In this document: piece by piece, positions 50,953 through 60,233 of the stretch | Layout of the letters: the number at the start of each line of letters is the position of its first letter | Position numbering within the stretch: the first letter of the stretch is position 1 | Assembly: GCA_963573315.1 (NCBI GenBank) | Contig: OY752145.1 | Span: 496,001-560,000 of the forward strand | Origin: Entomortierella parvispora | Taxonomy: Eukaryota > Mortierellomycota > Mortierellomycetes > Mortierellales > Mortierellaceae | Length of the DNA: 64,000 nt | Direction of reading: 5' to 3' | Translations under genes and position numbers: made by a program | The notes under the pieces: generated by a model | The model's database searches: none | Seen by the model: the letters and a program-made list of their open reading frames with translations, nothing else | What the model was told of the DNA's origin: nothing

Positions 50953-53442
50953 TCAAAAATGCTTCAGTACAAGATTGGGCGAATGTTCCCTCACGTACTC
51001 CTCAACCTTTTTCATCCGTTCCATTGACCAGTAGAACGATTCGGCTACCGTGCTTGATCGGTCATTCGAAGAGGGTAGACGCCTCCTGTAACCAAGGTCA
51101 TGACTGCGACGCGAGTCTGAATCCGAATCAGATGTGCCAAAGGCACGTCCTGAAGGCCTCCTGGGCAGTCCAGGATGATGAACGCTGTCCAAGTCAGGGT
51201 TCGGGTCTTGAGATGAAAAGAGTCCACCCAGGATACGGAGACGAGGCCAATTGGAAACCATCCACATGAGTTCTGAGAGCCGAATTCGATGCCCCATGCT
51301 CATAACATTAAGTGCTCGAAGCTGCTTCAGATTCAAGAGGAGTTGCAGACCTCCACGCGACAAGGAGAGATGAAGACATTCTGAAGAAGACTGGAACCCT
51401 GGAGAAGGTGGAGGAGGCTCCTCGTCCCAGTCGTCATCGTCCTCATCATAATCCTCGTCATCGCTTCCTTGACTGTAGTCACCATCCAGGTCAACTGTGG
51501 TGTCCTCATCAAAGGTCTTTTCGCCACGTTCAAAATAATCCAGTTCGAATTTTTGCAGACTCTTGACCTCGCCGACATATTGGCTACAATGATCAAGTGT
51601 ATCGCTATCTTTGTATGAACCAAATCCATGCTCTACCGCCGGTTCATCGCGCTCTTCAAAGTCCATTCGGTCCTGATCCAAGTCAAAATGTTCAAAATGT
51701 GGTTGATTACTGTTACTGTCCCAAGAAGTGAACGACTCTCTGAATTGCAGACCCAACGAGAGTTCCTGTAGATTTACAAGTGCTCCCAGCTGAGCACAGA
51801 CTCGTCGTTCAAGCTCTGTGGCCGATTCCTCCTGTAGCATGTGCTGGTCGTTTTGGAGGGACACTGTCCGAGTGAATGCCTGAACGAACCCATGTCCGTG
51901 CGAGTCGCTGTTCCAGTCAGAATCCACTGCTCCATTCTCACTCGCAGCTGCCTGCGAGGATGCCCCCGATGATGATGAAGGGGCTAAGGTCGACCCTCGC
52001 ACTCCAACAATCATCAACTTGAGGACCGTGAGGTTCGTGCACGCCCAGGGCCTTAGTGATAGGTCCACCCATTTGGCGTAGAGTCGTACACTCTTGGTCT
52101 TTGGATTCTCCCATCGATACATTGTTTCCAGGGATGTGAGGCGGGAGCTCGACCTCAGCAATTTCGTTAAAATTCTGGACCGAACATTGGCGCCGCATCC
52201 TTCTAGTCCCAATTTTTCGACATGTTCTGTAATATGAGGCTGCAGAAGCGACTGAATCGATCGGGTACCGAACCGGTGTGTTCCAGGGACACGCAGGACA
52301 CGCAATCCTGTCCCAGTCATCGTGGTCCTGTTCGTTGATAAGGAGTTCCCAAAACCTGTCACTGAAGATCCGCGAGTAGATAACCGTCCATGTGGAATCT
52401 GAAGAAAAACTGCCAGCTCGTGATCTTCTAGAGTGGTCCAACTTGACAAGTCCAGCTCTTGCAAGTTGACAAATACACTTAGGCAAGACAGGATCCATCT
52501 AGAGTGATCTGTGGGATTGTCTCGAATCCATCCTAGGGTTAGCCGCTTAAGCCTCCGACAGCCTTTCAAGTAATCATTCCAAATGTACCGACCAAAGCCC
52601 TTCAGATCTCCTCGAATCAAGAGTTTTCGAAGAGGGAAGGTGTTGGAACTTTTAAAGTCGCCTAATAGTCGGAATCCCTCTCTTTCTTCTTTTACAATAT
52701 TGCCCGAGTCCAGTGTGCTCTCATCCACAAAGTTGGAAACAGCAAGACATAGCGAGAGTTCCTCCACTGTATCTGCAATGGAGCTCAAGAGTTGACGAAC
52801 GAGACGAGGCGAAATGTTGGAGATATGTTGATGGTGGTCCTGGATGTCAATCACAGTCAGTTGGGTCCTGATATCATGGATGATGCGAAAGAGTGGCTGG
52901 GCACGGCAGGGGACCTCACAGGAAACCGTAGTCTTGGTATCGATCCCCATGAGTCGAAGCGTACTCAGGGATTTGTTCTTGGCCAGGAGCTGTGTCAGCA
53001 AGTCTTCCAGTAGTCCATTGCCCCTGTTTTGCTCAACCGGCTTTATGTCCTTGTCGCTCCTTGGTTGTCGACTCCCATGTGCGGCGACGATGGAGGGCGT
53101 TGGATAAAAGAGGTGCGGTAGATGAAGTTCGAGGGAGGTTAGGTCCGAGGCTGACTCGACCAAGAGCTGAAGTATGTGTATCGTCCAGTTGGAGTAATGT
53201 ACAGAGAGCGAGCGGATGTAATGTGCATGATTGAGACATGGTGTTGTCGGTGATGACGGCTGGAGTTGCTTGAAATGGTCAAATGTCTTTATGGAATGAA
53301 TACCTAGATGTTGCCAGAGGATGGGGATGAACCGAATGTACCAGGCCTTTGAGACCAGGACGCATCGCGCGAGATCCGACTGGGCGAGGAAGGACGCGAC
53401 GATGGCGATAATCTCTAGCGGCAGAGTTGTTTCATTGGTCAT
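50953..53442 (-). CDS. F-box/leucine-rich-repeat protein
   Basis: Single exon, 829 residues, start MTNETTLPLEIIAIVASFL. The first 45 residues form an F-box (LPLEIIAIVASFLAQSDLAR, then VLVSKAWYIRFIPILW). Irregular LRR-like repeats follow (SLTLELHLP-type), with YIRSLSVHYSNWT and ELSLGLQF units. An acidic Asp/Glu-rich stretch near residue 690-720 is probably disordered. F-box proteins link substrates to Skp1-cullin ubiquitin ligases. Mortierellaceae contain very large numbers of such genes. The mobile element's left end lies 238 bp upstream of the start, inside or next to the promoter. Confidence 0.8.
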   Translation of the reverse strand: MTNETTLPLEIIAIVASFLAQSDLARCVLVSKAWYIRFIPILWQHLGIHSIKTFDHFKQLQPSSPTTPCLNHAHYIRSLSVHYSNWTIHILQLLVESASDLTSLELHLPHLFYPTPSIVAAHGSRQPRSDKDIKPVEQNRGNGLLEDLLTQLLAKNKSLSTLRLMGIDTKTTVSCEVPCRAQPLFRIIHDIRTQLTVIDIQDHHQHISNISPRLVRQLLSSIADTVEELSLCLAVSNFVDESTLDSGNIVKEEREGFRLLGDFKSSNTFPLRKLLIRGDLKGFGRYIWNDYLKGCRRLKRLTLGWIRDNPTDHSRWILSCLSVFVNLQELDLSSWTTLEDHELAVFLQIPHGRLSTRGSSVTGFGNSLSTNRTTMTGTGLRVLRVPGTHRFGTRSIQSLLQPHITEHVEKLGLEGCGANVRSRILTKLLRSSSRLTSLETMYRWENPKTKSVRLYAKWVDLSLRPWACTNLTVLKLMIVGVRGSTLAPSSSSGASSQAAASENGAVDSDWNSDSHGHGFVQAFTRTVSLQNDQHMLQEESATELERRVCAQLGALVNLQELSLGLQFRESFTSWDSNSNQPHFEHFDLDQDRMDFEERDEPAVEHGFGSYKDSDTLDHCSQYVGEVKSLQKFELDYFERGEKTFDEDTTVDLDGDYSQGSDDEDYDEDDDDWDEEPPPPSPGFQSSSECLHLSLSRGGLQLLLNLKQLRALNVMSMGHRIRLSELMWMVSNWPRLRILGGLFSSQDPNPDLDSVHHPGLPRRPSGRAFGTSDSDSDSRRSHDLGYRRRLPSSNDRSSTVAESFYWSMERMKKVEEYVREHSPNLVLKHF

Positions 53443-53682
53443 GGGAGAGCAGGTGAAATGAGAAGGCTGGTCCTGCTCTTTTCGTGCTTGGTGGCTGTGT
53501 GTGTTGCTGATGAAGAGATGCAAGTGACCAAGTGGAATGAGAGGAGAAAGGAAGAAAAAAAAGGGCCGTGCACCACCCACCAACCAGACATCGAGTTTAC
53601 GCGCGTAACAAACAAGTGTTTTTCTTCACAAATAGGGCAGAAGCGAACAGATTTATCCCTTCGACTGTCAGCACTAGTCTAA
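53443..53682. promoter_or_regulatory. F-box promoter region and target site of the mobile element
   Basis: It contains the presumed F-box promoter. The last three bases (TAA, 53680-53682) match the three bases after the right end of the element (62636-62638) and are read as the target-site duplication. Confidence 0.5.
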
Positions 53683-54076
53683 GGGGGTCGTTCTGGGTCT
53701 GCCAGACTCAGGCCGTACTCTTGTCTTGCTGCTCTCCTGAGGAATAAAAAGAAATCAAAACAGCAGTCAGGCTCTGTCGTCGGCAGCTGGTGTGGATCTG
53801 AGTGAACAATTGGGCGTTGGCACAAGAGTCAGGCTTTTTAAAAAACAGTGTGCGACTCCTCTCTAACTGGGTGGCCACTGGGAGCCAAGGGGCAGACACC
53901 TGCTTGGTCGAGCATTTTTATTTCTGTGGGCGGAGAGAGGACTATTCTCTAGAGAGCGACCAGGGGTGCCAGCAGGGCCAGACGTGCTTTTTAAAAACAG
54001 GCTGTGTGCTACCAGTCCTGCGGATTCAGGCCGGTCCAGCGAGTTTGGACTGCCATCCAGATCTGGGACGACCCCC
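53683..54076 (+). repeat. Left 394-bp direct repeat of the element
   Basis: It begins GGGGGTCGTTCTGGG and ends CTGGGACGACCCCC. The copy at 62242-62635 has the same orientation and length and differs at two positions that I can see (near 53735 and 53738). Each repeat has inverted ends and so looks like a short non-autonomous copy. It contains two TTTTTAAAA motifs. Confidence 0.9.
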
Positions 54077-54084
54077 TTGAAGAG

Positions 54085-55446
54085 CTAACTCGTCCTTAAG
54101 GACTTCAGGTACTCGACGAAAGCCATCCTGTCAGTGACAGCGTTGACTGATACCCATGTCGCCATGCTCAAGCCGACGCTCTTCTGGACGATGTTGTACT
54201 CCCTCGCGTCGCCTTCTCCTCGGTGGCCAACGACCTTGATTTCGTTTTCATGTACCATATCCACATCGGTAGTCCCTGCAGGAGCGGAGATTGTCATGTC
54301 GAAAAACTTCTGCCGTGTGGCAAGCAGATCCTGGCTTTGGGACAGCTTCGCCTGGATGTTCGGGAGCGTGTACAGGGTCTCCTGCTCTTTAAGAGAAGGG
54401 TAGTCAAAGCTGTCTTGGAGCCACAGAGTGTGGTGCTGCTCGGGTGGGATGCTCTTGAGCGCCACAAATCTTATGATGTTCAGCAGGACACACGCCAGCT
54501 TGTACTGGATGTCGAACGTGTCCTTCTCGGCCACCTTGTTCACGACTGTGTGGCTGAACTTGGTGAACGTCGACTGCATCTCCCCGAAGTAGCCCTCGAT
54601 ACGGGAACGGAAGCTCCCAAAAATGTCGTTGTAGGCCTTCTCCTCGTCAGTCATCGCAATTCCACGCGTCTTGCGCACAGGGTAGCAGAAATTCTCATAC
54701 GCGAGCTCGTCTGCGCTGTCCACCAACTTGCCAATGTACAGATTGTACCCGCCATCCAACGCCACGCAGTCCAGCTTGTGGATCCTGTTCTGCAGGCCTA
54801 GGCGAAGCAGCATGGTGCCGTCATTGTAGTCACGGCAGGGCTCAGGCGCAGACACAAACAGTACCATGTTGTTCATGTCAGTGCACACCTGCACACGGAA
54901 GCCTGATTTCTTCAGCTTGTATGAGTACAGACTGGGTTTGTCGGCCCCCGTGTAGATGATCCTGGAGTCGTGGCCGTCCAGGTTGAGTGTCACGTTCTTG
55001 AAGGGGTCAGGGTTCCTCTCGGCAGCAAGATGGCGCGACTTCAGCGTCGAGAACATCTCAGACAGCAGCTTGGTCAGAAGGCGGCTCAGCTCGGCTGGTT
55101 TGTACATGTAGAACTCCTTGTGTATGGTGTGGAAGGAGGTTTTCGGGATGTGGCGTGCCATGTCGCTCAGGGACACCCCTTTAACGAGCACGTAGAGCAG
55201 CATGACGCCCTTCTCGACATTTCTGTACGGACCAGAGTAGGTTCTTGTACCGAAGATCACGGTCAAGAAGAAGAACACTGGTATGTAGCCCAAGCGATCC
55301 AACACGAAGGTCTTGATGCTGTCGATGTCGACCACGGGGGCAATCTCTGTGCGGTGATGCTTCACTCTGTCAATAATGGGCCAGTCCCTGTACAGGAACT
55401 TCCAGTGCGTCTGCACGATGGCGTCGTACTCAAGTGCCTCGGCCAT
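54085..55446 (-). CDS. DDE transposase (DDE_Tnp_4/Harbinger-like)
   Basis: Single exon of 453 codons starting MAEALEYDAIVQTHW. An N-terminal helical region is followed by the DDE catalytic core. Asp157 lies in LNLDGHDSR, Asp231 in VALDGGYN, and Glu284 in SFRSRIEGYFG. The spacing D-74-D-53-E and the FRSRIEGYFGEM helix fit the DDE_Tnp_4 endonuclease fold of PIF/Harbinger-type elements. It should cut and join element ends in the nucleus. All three acidic residues are present, so the enzyme may be active. Its stop is nine bases from the inner edge of the left repeat. Family naming is from motif layout, not a search. Confidence 0.8.
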   Translation of the reverse strand: MAEALEYDAIVQTHWKFLYRDWPIIDRVKHHRTEIAPVVDIDSIKTFVLDRLGYIPVFFFLTVIFGTRTYSGPYRNVEKGVMLLYVLVKGVSLSDMARHIPKTSFHTIHKEFYMYKPAELSRLLTKLLSEMFSTLKSRHLAAERNPDPFKNVTLNLDGHDSRIIYTGADKPSLYSYKLKKSGFRVQVCTDMNNMVLFVSAPEPCRDYNDGTMLLRLGLQNRIHKLDCVALDGGYNLYIGKLVDSADELAYENFCYPVRKTRGIAMTDEEKAYNDIFGSFRSRIEGYFGEMQSTFTKFSHTVVNKVAEKDTFDIQYKLACVLLNIIRFVALKSIPPEQHHTLWLQDSFDYPSLKEQETLYTLPNIQAKLSQSQDLLATRQKFFDMTISAPAGTTDVDMVHENEIKVVGHRGEGDAREYNIVQKSVGLSMATWVSVNAVTDRMAFVEYLKSLRTS

Positions 55447-55903
55447 AATACGTGGGTTCGATACTGGAACCTTCAGTTTTACAACCAGTGCACGGGATGG
55501 GGCAGAACTCCAAGAACCTCCGTTGCAGCTAGAAGGGGTCCGAGAGCGGACAGCCTTCTAAAAGAGACGAGTCTGCCAGACCAAGCATTTATGCCTCGCA
55601 ACGCTCGAGATCAAGAAACACCCACGCACCTTTATGTTGACCGAGCAATTTTCTCTCATTCCACTTCATCCTCAAATCTTACGCACGGGCCAGGTGGGTA
55701 GGATGCCGATCTTCTTTTAGAGAGCTACTCTGCATCCTACCCACCGGGTAAACATTGTGCCGGTTGCGTTTGTCTGGCCAACACAAGGGGATAGGAACCC
55801 AAATGCCTGGCATTTATGCCTCGCTACGCTCGACATCACTGTAAGCAAGTTTATTTCCTGCATCTCCTACAGCTATCTATTTCTCCTGGCTTTTAAAACA
55901 GCC
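55447..55903. other. Region between transposase and coiled-coil gene, with direct repeat and hairpin
   Basis: It holds the transposase promoter and the coiled-coil gene's 3' end. Two copies of a 29-bp sequence starting GCATTTATGCCTCGC lie at 55585-55613 and 55810-55838 and differ at two positions. Between them is a hairpin with perfect 14-bp arms (GGTGGGTAGGATGC at 55693-55706 and its complement at 55732-55745). Confidence 0.7.
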
Positions 55904-56667
55904 CTACTCCTCTCGCTTGTGTCGGTTGACGCATTCGAGGATATATGCCTTCATCCTGTCCTCTGTGCAGCCCTCCTTGATGACGAACCTGCGGTGGTGA
56001 AACTTGATTGGAGCATTCTTGTCGTTCCTCATGTGTTCATACACTTTTTTGCCATCTGGATAGTCATTGAACCGCAACTCATCCACTTCCACAGCATCCA
56101 AATCAGAATTGTCAGCGAGGAACTTCTGCACCTTCGATTTCAGAGCCTTCCGCTGAAGGGTGAAGAGGCGATAGGCACCCTCGGGTAGAGGCTTAGGATT
56201 TCTGAATTTCAGAACTATGAAGACCCCCTGCTTGCTCCTAGGCTGAGGGTGGATGCATTCAGGGTTGGCAGCTCGTCGCGCAGCCTCACTCTCAGCAAGA
56301 GCAGCCTTGGTGTTCTGTAGCTCGAGCTCCTTCTCATGCAGCCTCGCACTCTTCTCGTCCAGCTCCTTCCGTGTGTCCTCCAGGTCACCCTGTGTGTCAT
56401 CAAGCTCCTCGTAAGCACCTTCAAGCTCCAGCTCCATGTTCCTGAGTTTGAGCGTGACAGCCTCGACCTCCACTGCCAGAGCATCCAGTGCAGACTCGGG
56501 ACGCTCCTTCGTCGAACGGGTGGCGGTGTTTTTAGGCTTACTGTCCTGTGGCCTGCCTATGGCAGTTTAGACGCTGTGTCAGTGGGCTCTATCGGCTGGA
56601 ATTCCAGCCGATGCAATCGTTCTCAAAAAGGCTTGCAGAAGGCGTGTAGGAACTTACTGGTAGTCAT
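55904..56667 (-). CDS. Coiled-coil protein, C-terminal domain possibly virus-type (DUF3627-like)
   Basis: Two exons (56667-56658 and 56556-55904) give 220 residues; the first exon is only 10 nt (MTT plus one base) with a GTAAGT donor. Residues 50-120 form a long coiled coil (LRNMELELEGAYEELDDTQG). The C-terminal 100 residues are compact: FIVLKFRNPKPL, YRLFTLQRKALKSKVQK and VYEHMRNDKNAPIKFHH. That pattern recalls the C-terminal DUF3627 region of KilA-N/MSV199 proteins of large DNA viruses, but only weakly. It has no DNA-binding KilA-N domain. It may help the transposase or primase-helicase; this is inference. Confidence 0.55.
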
Positions 56668-56880
56668 GGTTCAGTGTGAAGAGGGGGCGTTGACACTGGG
56701 TGTGTGGGAAGTGGGGAGGACGGTGAATGAGGAATGGAGGAGCTCTCTCAAGCGAATGGAGGCCTCCATGCAGCTTTTAAGTCTGCTGCAGCATGGCGAA
56801 GTAGATGGTGAAGCTGAGATGAGATGAGATGCGATAGCGATGAGATTGTGATTGGGTTTTTCAGCAAATGCATCCTGACA

Positions 56881-57034
56881 CCTCTCTATTTTGACCTATT
56901 GAATAGACATGACACCAGTGCACCAGTGGCACCACTAAAAACTCATAAGTTGCGGAAAAAAAAAGAGGGTTATGTGCTAGAATTTTTTTTAACGCGCCTC
57001 TGGAGTTTTTAGTGGTGCCGTTGGTGCACTGGTG
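56881..57034. repeat. Left inverted hairpin repeat flanking the helicase/Crinkler unit
   Basis: 32-nt arms at 56913-56944 (starts CACCAGTGCACCAGTGG) and 57003-57034 pair with two mismatches, with a 58-nt A/T-rich loop. An outer TATTGAATAGAC motif precedes the arms. The same block occurs in reverse orientation at 61999-62168. Confidence 0.85.
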
Positions 57035-57083
57035 CAGCCAGCAGTTGTTTTTAAAAAACCTACTCTTCATGAGACAGGTGTAT

Positions 57084-59915
57084 TCAAACTTTCATCTTTA
57101 ATCCCAAAACAACGTTTCTTGCATGCTTCCTCTCTCCTCCCTCACGATAATTGTGCGAGTCCTTCGTCTGGTAACCTTTGCCCACGAACAAGGCTTTGGC
57201 CGCGGAGTTGAATTCCCTGCTCGACATTTTGTTGCTGTAGCCGACGGACACTACGTACATCTCGCGGAGCTCGTTGATCGATACGAACTCGCCAGGATTC
57301 CCAGCTTCGGTGTGCTCAGTAATCCATTCGCCCACATCGTTGTTGTTGGTCACAATCTCGTCCTTCCATTCAGCCATCGCAGGCGGGATGCTTTTGCCTC
57401 CAAGGCCCTCTTTATGGCAGAAGACCGCCAGATAGTCCAGCAAGGCGCTGCGCCAGTTATCGAAGTTGTCGTGGATTGCCCGATCGATCCTGAAGGTGTA
57501 GCTGTCCTCGTCGTCCTCCTCACACACGACGAACTTGCTTCGCATCGGACAGACCAGCATGCGCTCCATGAATGCAGTGTCGGTTGGGTCGAATTTCGGG
57601 CAGTCGCCTTCGTTGAACACCATGATGATCCCGGCCTGCCATGTAAACCGGAACTGGTCGTTCACGCCAATGCGCCGCCCCTCGACCACATAATGGCCGC
57701 CTGCAAGGTTCTTGATCAGCGCGTCGTCGAGCCGCATTGATTTCTTGAGCTCGTCTGCCAGCACGACACGCTTCCCCTTCATCGGCTCCATCCCTGCGTC
57801 GTGCGAGTCCTTGTCCTTGTCGAAATGCCCCTTGCAGAAGAACTTGGTGCTGCTCTTGAGATAGTCCCCGAAGAACACGCGCAGCAGCGCCAGCAGTGTC
57901 GACTTGCCGTTGTTGCCACTCCGCTTGTCGGTCAAGACCAGGAACTTCTTGTCGATACGGTGTCCGTGCAGCAGCGATGCCACGAAGGTCAGGACGATGT
58001 CGCGCTCTTCTGGGACGGGCAGAATCTTCCTGAAAAACCCCACGACCTCGTCCATGTGCTTCTCCGAGAGCTCTCTGCTGTACTTCCACCCTGCACAGGT
58101 GAGCGCGTAATCCTGTGGCTGCGTGCGGCGCAGCGCCTTTTGCTCAAGGTCGAAAGAGCCGTTCTGGAGCGCGAAGACACCGAGGTTCTCATCGATCTTC
58201 CCCTCGAACTCGTCGTCGTAGATCTCCTTCACGAACATCTTGCGGAGCGCCTGGATGTTCGCGTGGCTCTCGATCATCCTCGTCTCGCTCTCGGTCAGCC
58301 CGACCACATGCTTCTTAAGCCGAGCCTGCAGCATGCGTTCCACGAGCGCGTTGTATGTCTTTTTCCATACGCCAGACACCGAGCTGCACACAAACAGCCC
58401 GTCGAAATTGTTGGCCTTCCCGTTGTCGCAGAACTTGAAGACATCCACGATACCTGGCTTCCCAGCCAAGAGCGCCTGAATCAGGGCAAACTCTGTTCGG
58501 TCGATCTCCCGGTCCTGGTCCTTGCCGTAGTTGTTGATCACGTCACCGCCGTTGTTGTAGATCGTGATGCTGTATCTCTCCTTCAGCAGAGAGCGACAGC
58601 CATTTTCAAGTGCACCGAGGAGGATCTCCAGATGTTTCTTTGATTTGACGAGGTTGCCAACCTGCTTGCCATTCGAGTGCTTGGTCAGGTATATTTTGGA
58701 GTTCCAGGGGTTCTTTACACGGATGCTATGCTCGCCGCCCTGCTTGGTCCTGCACACAAACTCGATCGTGTCCTTGTCCTTGAGCAAGCAGCTGGTGGGC
58801 ACATCGTCGTCGAACTGTGAGTGCACGACAGATAGGTCTTCTTTGGTCAACGACACCATGTCGCGGATGTAGCCGATGAACTCGTTGTTCTCAACCACAA
58901 CCAGGCTGCTCTTGTATACGATGATCTCCTTGTCGCTACCGTTGTCCAGTGCCAGCGAGATGACCTTGACGTCCTTGTTCTCGACGATCCGCGTCACGCT
59001 TGTGGCATGTTTCAGCTGCTCGATCTCACTAAGGTCCTCCACAAGTATCCCGGTGTTCACCGCTTCCAGGTCCTCCTCGACCTCTCCTGGCTTATGCTCT
59101 GAAAGGTGCTGCAGAGTGCCAAATTTCACAGACCCGTTGTTCTGACTGTACACCTCCTGTATCTCAGCGTGGTTCTTGTACTTGTCAGATCTCCTCGAGA
59201 AGGTGTCAGCGATCTCGAGCGCGTCATATCCATTCATGTTTGCTGTTTCGGCAATTGCCCAGACGACTTTGAGCCAGACTGCGCGATCATCAGCATGGCG
59301 ATGTGGGATGCCTGCGACAACGCTCTTGAGCAGCTGGAAGGAGACGGTTCCTGCAGCAGTATCCACATCATCATGACCTGCCTTGGCTACGGCAAGCTGC
59401 TCGACTGCTTTCTCCTTCTTTACAGCCACGGGCGTGAGGAGCTTGACGATCTCCAACGGCAGCTCTGGTGGGTCTTCGAAGTTCTCCTCTCCTGAAATCA
59501 GCTTGTACCCCGGCGACTCCGGTCCAATCACGTATTTCCCGCCAGACAGCACATCGATCTTGATTTTTTTTCCTGGGCACCCGAAAAACGTACTATTGAC
59601 ACGCTGGATCCCCGACTTCAGCTCTTCGCAATAGCGAAAATACAGGTGCAAGCCGCCGTTCTTGGTCCGTACCGTCGGGATCTTGCTCTCATCGACCAAG
59701 TACTCCTTCAGCATCTCGACACCGCACATGTACTCCTCAGGGCATTCCTTATCCTTGATGAGGTTGAGGTCGATAACAGTCAGGTTGCTGGCCTTCCCGC
59801 ACAAGATCCCATAGTGCTGCCCCTTTGCGTGCGGCCTAGACTCCGTGAGCTCCTGCCACGCCGAAATTTTGGGCTTTTTGTCTTCCCTGCATGGAAAGAT
59901 TACAATTGCAGTCAT
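57084..59915 (-). CDS. Primase-polymerase plus D5-type superfamily-3 helicase
   Basis: Single exon of 944 codons (943 residues), start MTAIVIFPCREDKKPK, chosen over upstream ATG at 60068 because the family motif KKPKxxxW begins here. Residues 1-160 resemble archaeo-eukaryotic Prim-Pol domains: VIDLN with Asp49 but Asn51, NGGLHLYF with His, and VLSGGKYVIGPES. A D5_N-like part follows. The helicase core has Walker A GNNGKST (near residue 665), Walker B RVVLADE (near 717), and motif C FNEGDCPKFDPTDTAFMERM. It is intact. Such proteins start replication in large DNA viruses and plasmids. A TTTTTAAAA motif lies about 65 bp upstream. Confidence 0.85.
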   Translation of the reverse strand: MTAIVIFPCREDKKPKISAWQELTESRPHAKGQHYGILCGKASNLTVIDLNLIKDKECPEEYMCGVEMLKEYLVDESKIPTVRTKNGGLHLYFRYCEELKSGIQRVNSTFFGCPGKKIKIDVLSGGKYVIGPESPGYKLISGEENFEDPPELPLEIVKLLTPVAVKKEKAVEQLAVAKAGHDDVDTAAGTVSFQLLKSVVAGIPHRHADDRAVWLKVVWAIAETANMNGYDALEIADTFSRRSDKYKNHAEIQEVYSQNNGSVKFGTLQHLSEHKPGEVEEDLEAVNTGILVEDLSEIEQLKHATSVTRIVENKDVKVISLALDNGSDKEIIVYKSSLVVVENNEFIGYIRDMVSLTKEDLSVVHSQFDDDVPTSCLLKDKDTIEFVCRTKQGGEHSIRVKNPWNSKIYLTKHSNGKQVGNLVKSKKHLEILLGALENGCRSLLKERYSITIYNNGGDVINNYGKDQDREIDRTEFALIQALLAGKPGIVDVFKFCDNGKANNFDGLFVCSSVSGVWKKTYNALVERMLQARLKKHVVGLTESETRMIESHANIQALRKMFVKEIYDDEFEGKIDENLGVFALQNGSFDLEQKALRRTQPQDYALTCAGWKYSRELSEKHMDEVVGFFRKILPVPEERDIVLTFVASLLHGHRIDKKFLVLTDKRSGNNGKSTLLALLRVFFGDYLKSSTKFFCKGHFDKDKDSHDAGMEPMKGKRVVLADELKKSMRLDDALIKNLAGGHYVVEGRRIGVNDQFRFTWQAGIIMVFNEGDCPKFDPTDTAFMERMLVCPMRSKFVVCEEDDEDSYTFRIDRAIHDNFDNWRSALLDYLAVFCHKEGLGGKSIPPAMAEWKDEIVTNNNDVGEWITEHTEAGNPGEFVSINELREMYVVSVGYSNKMSSREFNSAAKALFVGKGYQTKDSHNYREGGERKHARNVVLGLKMKV

Positions 59916-60233
59916 AGTAGGGCCTGTTACGTTGTAAGCGATGGAAGGGTATTGGGGAGAGCTGGTAGGTGTTTGACGGTTTTTAAAAAGGCTCGGCAGC
60001 TCTTCAGTTTTCGAGGCGGGCAGACGTGGGGTGCGGCGCAGTGAGCGAAGCAGAAAATAGGTGTGCAAGCACCATGGTGCGTGTGGCAGTGCTCAGTCAC
60101 ATGACTCACATGCAGTGACTGTTTCTGGTTCGCGTCACCATCAACAAGATTCTTCATGCCTTTCCTCCACCATCCACACCCACCTTCCATTCCTCATTCA
60201 CACACTCCGCTTTCCTCTACAACCACACCCCCC
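59916..60233. promoter_or_regulatory. Divergent promoter between primase-helicase and Crinkler genes
   Basis: This 318-bp region separates the two starts. The half near the helicase has GTTTTTAAAAAGG (59977-59989), a TATA-like palindrome; the half near the Crinkler is C/T-rich. GCGGCGCAGTGAGCGAAGC lies at about 60031-60049. Confidence 0.5.

Noticed and set aside
53802..54080. 93-residue frame present in both 394-bp repeats
   Set aside because: It is identical in the two copies only because the repeats are nearly identical; composition and lack of any motif do not suggest a protein.
54970..55701. 243-residue plus-strand frame antisense to the transposase
   Set aside because: Shadow of the transposase coding strand; the DDE motifs are on the minus strand.
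56881..57034. Reading the hairpin blocks as ordinary transcription terminators
   Set aside because: The arms are long, imperfectly conserved in both copies and extend outward with the same flank; paired inverted location around the two genes fits mobile-unit ends better, though terminator use cannot be excluded.
57520..58643. Long antisense and alternate-frame open frames over the primase-helicase gene
   Set aside because: They follow from the high GC at third positions of the real gene and have no family features.
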